A DNA stretch of 64,000 nt from Bacillota bacterium (GTDB lineage: Bacteria > Bacillota > Clostridia > Clostridiales > Clostridiaceae): assembly GCA_023399035.1 (NCBI GenBank), contig JAEWQX010000144.1:1-64000 (forward strand), given 5' to 3'. Position 1 is the stretch's first letter; each line of letters starts with the position of its first letter. A program made the position numbers and the translations under genes. The notes under the pieces were generated by a model. That model worked only from the letters and a program-made list of their open reading frames with translations. It was not told the DNA's origin and did not search any database. Shown one piece after another: positions 17,414 through 24,464 of the stretch.

Positions 17414-18430
17414 ATGAATGAAAGTAATGATACGATTAAAATTAAAAGGGTTATCGAGGATAATTATGATTTGACTGTAAAAGAAATTGAGAAAATTAAA
17501 AACAGTTATAAGATAATGACTTCAAATGGAACATATTGTTTAAAAACTATTAAATATAACTTTCCTCATTTCTATTTTATTTTATCTGCAATGAAGCATC
17601 TTCAGAAAAATGGCTTCAAAGATATTCCGGAATTTATATTGAATAATAATGGGACAGAATTCTCAGTAATTGATAAAAAATATGTATACTTAACAGAATG
17701 GATTCCATCAAGGCTGAGCAATTTTGATAATCCAATTGAACTTTCTCTAGTATCAACAGAATTGGCAAAACTTCATAAGAGCAGTTTTGGATTTAATATC
17801 ACTGAAAAGATGAACCCTAGGATAGGGTGGTTCTCCTGGATAGAGGTTTTTAAAACACGGAAAAATGAAATACGTGATTTTCAAAAAAGAATTTATCAAA
17901 AAGTAAATATGTCGGATTTTGATAAGTTATATTTAAACAGCATAGATAAGGAACTAAAAAGAGCGGAAAAAAGTATCGGAGGATTAGCAAAAAATAATTA
18001 TTTAGGCGTTATGGAAAAAGAGGTATTCAAGAGGGGTTTTTGTCATCATGATTATGCACATCACAATATATTAGTAGATAACAGGGAACGATTTAAGATA
18101 ATTGATTTTGATTATTGCATACTGGATTCTCATATTCATGATATTTCATCTCTATTAATAAGATCGATGAAAAATGGAAAATGGAGCACTAGGAAGGCAG
18201 ATCTTATCCTATATTCCTATGAAAAGATATTTGAAATAGAAAAGAGTGAATTACCTATAATGAGGGAGTTTATAAGGTTTCCCCAAGCATTCTGGCAACT
18301 TGGAATACAGGTATATTGGGAACAGCAGCCATGGGGAGAAGAGTTTTTCTTAAATAAGCTGGAAAAGTATCTTGAAGATTCTGATGAAAGAGAAGATTTC
18401 ATTGATTCTTATTTTGAAGGAGGAGATTAA
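17414..18430 (+). CDS. CotS-family spore coat kinase-like protein (copy A)
   Basis: 338 aa. Aminoglycoside-phosphotransferase-like fold as in CotS/YutH coat proteins: a small N lobe, then the catalytic loop CHHDYAHHN (210-218; D213, N218) and the metal motif IDFDYC (about 230-235). All kinase residues are kept, so phosphotransfer is possible though no substrate is established for CotS. The gene is divergent from a GT4 gene, overlaps the next gene in the same direction, and sits behind a sigma-K-like promoter, so late mother-cell expression and coat location are inferred. Confidence 0.87.
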   Translation: MNESNDTIKIKRVIEDNYDLTVKEIEKIKNSYKIMTSNGTYCLKTIKYNFPHFYFILSAMKHLQKNGFKDIPEFILNNNGTEFSVIDKKYVYLTEWIPSRLSNFDNPIELSLVSTELAKLHKSSFGFNITEKMNPRIGWFSWIEVFKTRKNEIRDFQKRIYQKVNMSDFDKLYLNSIDKELKRAEKSIGGLAKNNYLGVMEKEVFKRGFCHHDYAHHNILVDNRERFKIIDFDYCILDSHIHDISSLLIRSMKNGKWSTRKADLILYSYEKIFEIEKSELPIMREFIRFPQAFWQLGIQVYWEQQPWGEEFFLNKLEKYLEDSDEREDFIDSYFEGGD

Positions 18431-19181
18431 AATAAATGAATTATCACTCAATGAATATTTAGAATCAAAGGGAATAATTGTGGAAGGAAAATATTTTTCA
18501 CATAGTAAGGATTTTAGCAGAAAGTCATTTGAAAACCAGATAAGCACAATGGTAGAGCTGCATAAATTATTAATTAACTGCAAGTTCAACACATTAAGCA
18601 GATTTGGAAGCACTATAGGAAAGGAAGTTGAGAGCTTTAAAGTTCAGTTAAAAAGGATTAAGAGAGATTATAGGATAATTTTTGATAAGAATTATAAAAA
18701 TGATACCGAAAAGCTATTTCTTTCTGAAGGTAAGAGAATGATTTATCAGGGAAGGCAGGCAGTTGATTATATATATAATAATGGATATTTAGATATTATA
18801 AAGCGGAGCATGAACAGAGAGGAAATATGTATTGGAAGAGCTGATTCTGGAAATCTGAAGAAAGAAGATGGAAAATTCAAAATAGGTTTAACTAAAGGTA
18901 TGTCATATAATCTTGTTGAAGAAGATTTATATAAATATATAAAAAGGATTCAGAAAAAAGAAATCAAGATAGATGTAGAGGATTTTATACGAATTTTTGT
19001 GCATCAGTCCCACTTATCTCAGAGCAGCATTTATTACCTTAATGGATTATGTATGTATCCGAGAGATTTTTTTAAAGTATGGGAGCGGTATAGGGATAAT
19101 AAAAAGAATAAAAGCAGTGATGAGTTTTTAGAACTTTTAAGCAATAGCTTGAAGTATGAGGATAAAAGCTATATGAATTAG
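18384..19181 (+). CDS. Degenerate CotS-like protein without kinase motifs (copy B)
   Basis: About 265 aa, shorter than its roughly 340-aa neighbours. The C-terminal helix region (YLNGLCMYPRDFFKVW) aligns with those of copies A, C and D. Where they have HxDxxxxN it reads CIGRADSGNL, and where they have IDFDY it reads IGLTKGMSYNL; the ATP-binding N lobe is mostly missing. The frame is open, so it is kept as a pseudokinase rather than decayed. The start is uncertain: AAGGAGGAG at 18417-18425 points to initiation at non-standard ATT 18426 or ATA 18432, while in-frame ATG 18384 lacks a site and overlaps copy A. Confidence 0.7.
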   Translation: MKEKISLILILKEEIKINELSLNEYLESKGIIVEGKYFSHSKDFSRKSFENQISTMVELHKLLINCKFNTLSRFGSTIGKEVESFKVQLKRIKRDYRIIFDKNYKNDTEKLFLSEGKRMIYQGRQAVDYIYNNGYLDIIKRSMNREEICIGRADSGNLKKEDGKFKIGLTKGMSYNLVEEDLYKYIKRIQKKEIKIDVEDFIRIFVHQSHLSQSSIYYLNGLCMYPRDFFKVWERYRDNKKNKSSDEFLELLSNSLKYEDKSYMN

Positions 19182-19221
19182 TGTTCAAATTATATCCATT
19201 ATTAAATATGGAGGGAATGGA

Positions 19222-20256
19222 ATGAATAGGATAAAGTATTCAGAGAGAGAATATTTATGTGATTATGATTTGAGCCTTAGTTTCTTTAATGAAGCAGGTA
19301 TAAAAGTAAATGATATAACTCCCTTAAGAAAAGTTTTTTTATTATCTACAGATGATGGGAACAAGATACTTAAGAAAGTCAATTACGGAGTTGAAAGAAT
19401 AGAATTTATAAGTGATTGTTTAGATTATCTGAAGAAAAACTACAAAAATATAATAAGCTATAATAAATTAAAGAATAAACTTAACTATATAAAGTGGAAT
19501 GATGATATTTATATAATAATGGACATTCTTGATGGTAGGGAAGCATCATTTTCTAATCCCATAGAAATCGAATTGTGTGCAGAAAATATTGCACTTATGC
19601 ATAAGGGATCAAAAGGAATTCTCAAATATATGAATAATAAATACAAAAAGGATTTTATTGATGAATCATTTAAGGTAAAGATTAAAAGGATACTAGAAGA
19701 TTTTGAATATATGAGAAGTGTTGCAGAAAAATATAGATATAAAAATGAATTTGATATTTTATTCTTAAATAACATAGATAAGTATATAAATGAAATTAAA
19801 GATGTAGAGGAAGAGCTTGATAAAAGTCAGTATGATAAGCTGAGAAGCGACTATGACAATATTACAGTATGTCACAATGATTTAGCATATCATAACTTTT
19901 TAATTAAGAATTCAGAAGTAAATATTATAGATTTTGATTACCTTACTTTAGATTTAAGGGTGTGTGATATTTCAGATTTTTTACTTAAAGCAATAAAAAA
20001 TTCTGCTTTTGATATTGATAAAATGATACTTGCACTAAACTCCTATGAAAAAGTAAGCCAGCTCACTAAGGATGAAAAAGAACTTATTTATATTTATTTA
20101 AAGTTTCCAAGGGATTTCTATTCTATCACAAAAGATTATTATTTCAAGAAGAAGAAATGGAGTTATGATGTTTATTTAAACAGGTTATGCAATAAACTAA
20201 ATAATGAACCTTTCAGAGAGGAGTTTATAGGTGAGTATAAAAATCTTATAGTATAA
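19222..20256 (+). CDS. CotS-family spore coat kinase-like protein (copy C)
   Basis: 344 aa. Same fold as copy A with the catalytic loop CHNDLAYHN and metal motif IDFDYL intact. It shares the C-terminal LKFPRDFYSITKDYYFKKKKW layout with copies A and D. GGAGGG (19210-19215) precedes ATG 19222, 40 bases after copy B with no promoter seen, so copies A, B and C are likely one transcript ending at the 20304 terminator. The stop codon lies inside a 21-bp tandem repeat (20252-20293). Confidence 0.87.
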   Translation: MNRIKYSEREYLCDYDLSLSFFNEAGIKVNDITPLRKVFLLSTDDGNKILKKVNYGVERIEFISDCLDYLKKNYKNIISYNKLKNKLNYIKWNDDIYIIMDILDGREASFSNPIEIELCAENIALMHKGSKGILKYMNNKYKKDFIDESFKVKIKRILEDFEYMRSVAEKYRYKNEFDILFLNNIDKYINEIKDVEEELDKSQYDKLRSDYDNITVCHNDLAYHNFLIKNSEVNIIDFDYLTLDLRVCDISDFLLKAIKNSAFDIDKMILALNSYEKVSQLTKDEKELIYIYLKFPRDFYSITKDYYFKKKKWSYDVYLNRLCNKLNNEPFREEFIGEYKNLIV

Positions 20257-20298
20257 AATATGAAAATAATAATATAAAATATGAAAATAATAATATAA
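20252..20298. repeat. Short tandem repeat, 21-bp unit, about 2.2 copies
   Basis: The unit TATAAAATATGAAAATAATA plus one A occurs at 20252-20272 and identically at 20273-20293, with a 5-base partial third copy. It covers the stop codon of the preceding cotS-like gene. Confidence 0.85.
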
Positions 20299-20303
20299 TT
20301 AAT

Positions 20304-20337
20304 AAAAACGTTCAAATTCTTTTGAACGTTTTTTTAT
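20304..20337 (+). terminator. Bidirectional terminator between convergent cotS-like and GT4 genes
   Basis: AAAAACGTTCAAA (20304-20316) pairs perfectly with TTTGAACGTTTTT (20321-20333), loop TTCT. A-run on one side and T-run on the other serve both strands. Confidence 0.92.
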
Positions 20338-20350
20338 AGATTTTATTATA

Positions 20351-21472
20351 TTAACTATTAATTATTGCTTCATATGAATTAAGTGTTTCTAGGGCTGTTT
20401 TCTTCCATGAAAACTTTCCACTCCGTGTAAGACTCTTTTTAACCATAGTCAATTTTAGAAGGCTATTGCTTAAAACTCGTCCAATATCATATGAAAGTAA
20501 ATCGATATCGTGAGGATCTATTAATAGAGCAGATTCATAGCATACTTCAGGTAAAGATGTTACGTTAGAAGCAATTACAGGTGTGCCGCATGCCATAGCT
20601 TCAACAGGTGGAAGTCCGAATCCTTCATAAAATGAAGGATAAACAAGAACTTCAGCGGCATTATAAAATAAAGGCATATCTTCTAAAGGTATAAAATCAG
20701 TAAATATGACTTTATCACTAATTTTAAGTTCACCTGCTCTGGATTTATATTTTTCATATGAAGGCCCTTTTCTGCCTATTATAACAAGCTTAAATGTTTC
20801 TTTAAGGCTTTCAGGAAGCTTTGAATAGGCTTCTATTAATCCTAGAATATTTTTTCTAGGACTGAATCCACCAACATAGAGGACAAAATCTTCTTCAATA
20901 CCGTATTTTCTTGTAACTAATGTTTTTGATTGTGATTTGCTTAGTGGTTTATATATATCTTCTGCAGCTAGGGGTGTTACATATATATTATCAAGAGGAA
21001 AATTAAACTCTTTAGCAATATCATTTTTTGAAAACTCAGAAACTGTAATTATTCCATTACAGTTCTCAAGTATTTTAGGAAGTTCATTATTGAATATTCT
21101 TAAGTATCTATCACTTACTGTTTCAGGCATACGGAGAGGGATAATATCATGTAATGTTATTACTTTTTTGCATGATACATTATCAGAAAGTCCTACTCCA
21201 TTCTGAGGTACATGATAAAGTTCAATATCTGAGTCATTTAAAATATTTGGAACTTTAATATCATCCCAAAAGCTGTTAGAACTTATAGAATCAACTGTTT
21301 CTATCTTGAAATTTGAATTTAAGTTGCTTAGTGAATCACATGGAGGCATAAATATTAAATAATCATTTGTGCTGTCAACGCTGTTCAGGTTACGAATAAG
21401 TTCATGAGTATATGTTCCTATTCCAGTACCACGATACCATTTTGCAGCTCTGCCATCTATTCCTACTTTCAT
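20351..21472 (-). CDS. GT4-family glycosyltransferase, spore-coat cluster copy 2
   Basis: 373 aa. GT-B/GT4 protein with IDGRAAKWYRGTGIGTYTHE at the N terminus, VLYVGGFSPRKN at the start of the second lobe and YPSFYEGFGLPPVEAMACG with the conserved Glu residues. By eye it is a close paralogue of the 16136-17266 gene over its whole length, and is again divergent from a cotS-like gene. Likely role: adding a sugar to a spore-surface glycan or protein. Start ATG at 21472 on the minus strand. Confidence 0.88.
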   Translation of the reverse strand: MKVGIDGRAAKWYRGTGIGTYTHELIRNLNSVDSTNDYLIFMPPCDSLSNLNSNFKIETVDSISSNSFWDDIKVPNILNDSDIELYHVPQNGVGLSDNVSCKKVITLHDIIPLRMPETVSDRYLRIFNNELPKILENCNGIITVSEFSKNDIAKEFNFPLDNIYVTPLAAEDIYKPLSKSQSKTLVTRKYGIEEDFVLYVGGFSPRKNILGLIEAYSKLPESLKETFKLVIIGRKGPSYEKYKSRAGELKISDKVIFTDFIPLEDMPLFYNAAEVLVYPSFYEGFGLPPVEAMACGTPVIASNVTSLPEVCYESALLIDPHDIDLLSYDIGRVLSNSLLKLTMVKKSLTRSGKFSWKKTALETLNSYEAIINS

Positions 21473-21580
21473 TTCGAAATCCTTCCATAGTATTTATCAT
21501 ACTGTATTATATTAAAAGAACATAAAAAATGTTAATAAAAGAATAAATATCCACATATAAATATACAGGAGGTGAGAACA

Positions 21581-22579
21581 ATGATGAGGGAGTTTGAAAT
21601 AGAAAGACAATTTAATATTAAGATAGAAAAGATTAAAGCAAATAAAGGCGTTTACTATCTTAAGACTGATAAGGGTGAGAGATGCCTGAAAAAAATAAAT
21701 TATGGTCCTCAAAAGCTGCTATTTGTTTATGGTGCAAAGGAACATTTAAGAAAAAATGGTTTCAGCAATTTAGATAAATATTATTTGAACATAGATGGAG
21801 AACCCTATGCCTTAGTAAATGAGGATTTGTATACTTTATCAGAATGGCTGGATGGAAGAGAGTGTGACTTTCACAATATAGATGAAGTAAAGATAGCAGC
21901 AAAGACATTGGCAGATCTTCATGAGGCATCAAAAGGATATGATCCGCCTGAAAATTCCAAGTTGAAGAGTGATCTTGGAAGATGGCCTCATCTTATGGAA
22001 AAAAGGATAAAATCATTAGATAAGATGCGAGATATGGTAAGAAAGAAAAATATCAAGAGTGATTTTGATCTCATTTATCTTCAATCAATGGAATTTTATA
22101 AGGAAATAGGGAAGAAGGCTCTTCAGACATTAAAGGAATCTGATTATTATGAGCTTTGTATGATTGCGGAAAATGAAAAAAGTTTCTGTCATCATGATTT
22201 TACTTATCACAATATAATAATAGGTGAAAATAAAGATGTACATGTAATTGATTTCGATTACTGCAAGAGAGAAGTAAGAACATTTGATATAAGCAACTTT
22301 ATGATTAAAGTATTAAAGAGAGTAGATTGGAATCTTGATTTTGCTGTAGCAATAATAGATACTTATAATTCAGTTTCCAAACTTAAAGATGAAGAATATA
22401 AGGTATTGTATTCTTATCTTCAATTCCCACAAAGATATTGGAGATTAGCAAACAGATACTATTATAATGAAGTTAACTGGGGGCAGAATACCTTTGCAGG
22501 TAAGCTAAGTTCTATAATAGATGAACAGAATAAGTATCTTCAATTTTTGGACAGATTTAAGAACTATTATAAACTATGA
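21581..22579 (+). CDS. CotS-family spore coat kinase-like protein (copy D)
   Basis: 332 aa. Kinase-like motifs intact: CHHDFTYHN and IDFDYC, close to copy A. CAGGAGGTGAG (AGGAGG at 21567-21572) precedes ATG 21581 with 8-base spacing; GTG 21572 is part of the ribosome site. A CATACTGTA at 21498 resembles a sigma-K -10 but the -35 AC is not at the right distance. Divergent from GT4 copy 2, repeating the arrangement at 16-17.5 kb. Followed by its own terminator and then yabG. Confidence 0.87.
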   Translation: MMREFEIERQFNIKIEKIKANKGVYYLKTDKGERCLKKINYGPQKLLFVYGAKEHLRKNGFSNLDKYYLNIDGEPYALVNEDLYTLSEWLDGRECDFHNIDEVKIAAKTLADLHEASKGYDPPENSKLKSDLGRWPHLMEKRIKSLDKMRDMVRKKNIKSDFDLIYLQSMEFYKEIGKKALQTLKESDYYELCMIAENEKSFCHHDFTYHNIIIGENKDVHVIDFDYCKREVRTFDISNFMIKVLKRVDWNLDFAVAIIDTYNSVSKLKDEEYKVLYSYLQFPQRYWRLANRYYYNEVNWGQNTFAGKLSSIIDEQNKYLQFLDRFKNYYKL

Positions 22580-22585
22580 TTAATT

Positions 22586-22637
22586 AAAAAATCCTTATTG
22601 ATATTTTATTAATTCTATCAATAGGGATTTTTATTTT
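22586..22637 (+). terminator. Terminator after cotS-like copy D
   Basis: AAAAATCCTTATTGATA pairs with TATCAATAGGGATTTTT (one G-U), followed by ATTTTT. Confidence 0.85.
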
Positions 22638-22644
22638 TAGTGAA

Positions 22645-22672
22645 ACTTTTTGAGATTATAATCCATATTATA
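22645..22672 (+). promoter_or_regulatory. Candidate sigma-K promoter of yabG
   Basis: AC (22645-22646, in AACT), a 17-base spacer and CATATTATA (22664-22672) match the sigma-K pattern. In B. subtilis yabG is known to be sigma-K dependent, which supports the reading. Confidence 0.55.
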
Positions 22673-22704
22673 AAATATACTAATAATAACATATGGGGAA
22701 AATA

Positions 22705-23565
22705 ATGAAAATAGGAGATACCGTGGTTAGAAAATCTTATGGAAAAGATATTACTTTCAAAATAATAGATATAAGAGAGAAGGACGGAAAAGAAAATATA
22801 ATATTGAAGGGAATAAATATGAGGATAATTGCTGATGCAACAGCAGAGGACTTGGAAGCTGCGAGAGAGGACAGCGGTTCGAAAGATAAGATATTAAATA
22901 CAAGAGTAAATGAAGCTATAAAGAAAGCCATAAATGTTCGTGGAGAGTTAAGGGATAAATCTGAAAAATCTCAAAAAATAAAAAATAAAGATGAACTTGT
23001 TTTTGGGAGACCAGGAAAGATACTTCATGTTGATGGAGACAGCGAGTATATGGAAACATGCTTAAAAGTCTATAAGCAATTGTATCTTGATGCCGTTGGA
23101 AAACATATACCTGAAAGTGAACAGCCATTAGTTATAGTTGATTTAGTCAAGGAAGTAAAGCCTGATATTGTCGTTTTAACAGGACATGACAGTGTAGTAA
23201 AAGATACTAAGGATTATCTTGATTTAAGTAATTATAGGAATTCTAAATATTATATGGAGTCTGTAAAAAACTTACGGAATTATAATTCAAGTTATGATGA
23301 ACTGGTGATTTTTGCAGGAGCATGCCAGAGTTGCTATGAAAGGATTCTCGATGTGGGAGCTAATTTTGCATCATCTCCGAACAGAGTATTAATTCACTGT
23401 CTTGATCCTGTTTTTGTATGTGAAAAGATAGCTTATACAAGAATAGATAAAGTGGTATCAATAACAGATGTAATAGAAAATACTATAACTGGAATTAAAG
23501 GTGTAGGTGGATTACAGACAAGAGGAAAATATAGAGAGGGATATCCAAAATCTTCATACATTTAA
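22705..23565 (+). CDS. yabG: Sporulation-specific coat protease YabG
   Basis: 286 aa, matching the family's length. Recognised from the N-terminal MKIGDTVVRKSYGKDI (an SH3-like start), the central VIVDLVKEVKPDIVVLTGHD and the C-terminal FAGACQSCYERILDVGANFA, all typical of YabG. YabG is known to trim spore coat proteins during late sporulation and, in C. difficile, to process germination proteins. GGGG at 22695-22698 precedes ATG 22705 by 6; ATG 22693 is less likely. A sigma-K-like promoter lies at 22645. It fits the surrounding spore-coat genes. Confidence 0.93.
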   Translation: MKIGDTVVRKSYGKDITFKIIDIREKDGKENIILKGINMRIIADATAEDLEAAREDSGSKDKILNTRVNEAIKKAINVRGELRDKSEKSQKIKNKDELVFGRPGKILHVDGDSEYMETCLKVYKQLYLDAVGKHIPESEQPLVIVDLVKEVKPDIVVLTGHDSVVKDTKDYLDLSNYRNSKYYMESVKNLRNYNSSYDELVIFAGACQSCYERILDVGANFASSPNRVLIHCLDPVFVCEKIAYTRIDKVVSITDVIENTITGIKGVGGLQTRGKYREGYPKSSYI

Positions 23566-23596
23566 ATGGAACTATAAAAATATAATTTAAACCATA

Positions 23597-23655
23597 AGTC
23601 ATATAATATAAAACTTATTACTTTATAGGGTAAAGTTTTATTATATGGCTTTTAT
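23597..23655 (+). terminator. Terminator after yabG
   Basis: AAGTCATATAATATAAAACTT pairs, with minor mismatches, with AAGTTTTATTATATGGCTT, followed by TTAT. Confidence 0.7.
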
Positions 23656-23755
23656 TGTTCGGTAAGAATATTATTATAAAAACTAGAATAAAAACAATGT
23701 AAATAGAGAATAATAGAATGACTTAATAAAAAATGTAACATATATTTTATTTTTA

Positions 23756-23784
23756 TTGACAACTACTATTATTAGTGATAAAAT
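23756..23784 (+). promoter_or_regulatory. Upstream sigma-A promoter of veg
   Basis: TTGACA (23756-23761), 17-base spacer, TAAAAT (23779-23784). First of two tandem promoters. Confidence 0.8.
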
Positions 23785-23795
23785 ATTTGTTTTGC

Positions 23796-23824
23796 TTGAC
23801 AAAAATAGGAATTTAATGTATAAT
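23796..23824 (+). promoter_or_regulatory. Downstream, perfect-consensus sigma-A promoter of veg
   Basis: TTGACA (23796-23801), 17-base spacer and TATAAT (23819-23824) are the exact consensus at the ideal distance. Transcription would start near 23831, about 18 bases before the ATG. The B. subtilis veg promoter is likewise known as very strong. Confidence 0.9.
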
Positions 23825-23848
23825 TTACAATGGAAAGAGGGTGTTTGT

Positions 23849-24091
23849 ATGGAAAAAGTTAAAACAATTGCTTCCATAAAGAACGACATTGAACAGCATG
23901 TAGGAGATAATGTTACTCTGAAAGCTAATGGTGGAAGAAAAAAGATTTTAATCAATGATGGAATAATAGATAGTGTTTATCCTAGTATTTTCGTTATAAG
24001 ATTAAAATGTGACACCCAAAGGACTGTGACATATAGTTATTCAGATGTATTAACAAAGACTGTACAATTGGTATTTCCAGCTACAATATAA
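23849..24091 (+). CDS. veg: Veg protein
   Basis: 80 aa. The sequence MEKVKTIASIKNDIEQHVG and NGGRKK near residues 27-32 are diagnostic of Veg, a small conserved Firmicute protein of SH3-like fold. In B. subtilis Veg promotes biofilm formation by lowering SinR activity; the role in clostridia is not established. ATG 23849 follows GAAAGAGGG. Two tandem consensus promoters and a strong terminator indicate a short, very abundant transcript. Confidence 0.93.
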   Translation: MEKVKTIASIKNDIEQHVGDNVTLKANGGRKKILINDGIIDSVYPSIFVIRLKCDTQRTVTYSYSDVLTKTVQLVFPATI

Positions 24092-24119
24092 ACTTCGATT
24101 TATCGAAGTTTTTTTCTTT
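24091..24119 (+). terminator. Terminator of veg
   Basis: AACTTCGAT pairs with ATCGAAGTT (24091-24110), followed by TTTTTCTTTT. Confidence 0.93.
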
Positions 24120-24123
24120 TAAT

Positions 24124-24210
24124 AAAAAAAGAAAGATGGTGGGTTTCCATCTTTCAACTATGGTATAAAAGGGTATTGAGAATTTATGAGAGGTTATATG
24201 GTCAATAACC
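24124..24210 (-). ncRNA. Candidate small RNA on the minus strand, about 87 nt
   Basis: Read on the minus strand: promoter TTGACA-17-TAATAT (24246-24218), predicted start near 24210, a 5' hairpin GGTTAT/ATAACC (24210-24192), an AT-rich linker, then a terminator stem GAAAGATGG/CCATCTTTC (24155-24131) followed by seven T. No open frame with a ribosome site lies within. The terminator has no minus-strand gene to serve, which favours a dedicated short RNA. It is convergent with veg. Purely a sequence-based proposal. Confidence 0.5.
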
Positions 24211-24217
24211 AATTACT

Positions 24218-24246
24218 ATATTACGACAAAATATATTAATTGTCAA
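24218..24246 (-). promoter_or_regulatory. Promoter of the candidate small RNA
   Basis: Minus-strand TTGACA (24246-24241), 17-base spacer, TAATAT (24223-24218), with an A/T-rich region upstream that could act as an UP element. Confidence 0.5.
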
Positions 24247-24362
24247 TAAAAAAAACAAAAAAACCGAAAAAATTTTCAAATAGAATAAAAAACTAAAAAA
24301 TATGTATATTTACTAGATATTATATATTTTTTTATAATATTTATTTTTACAAAACATACTGA

Positions 24363-24391
24363 AATTTGAAATAAAAATATTATTTCAAATT
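24363..24391. repeat. 12-bp perfect inverted repeat upstream of sipL
   Basis: AATTTGAAATAA (24363-24374) and TTATTTCAAATT (24380-24391) with a 5-base spacer. No T tract follows, so an operator or an RNA hairpin are both possible. It ends 73 bases before the sipL start. Confidence 0.6.
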
Positions 24392-24464
24392 AGTCTTTAT
24401 TTATCATAAAGTTGTCTGAATGGGTATATAAATAGATAGTAGAAATTTTATGGAGGTAGAAAGT

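Noticed and set aside
20252..20298. Tandem repeat as a CRISPR array
   Set aside because: Only two adjacent copies of a 21-bp AT-rich unit without spacers; simple slippage repeat.
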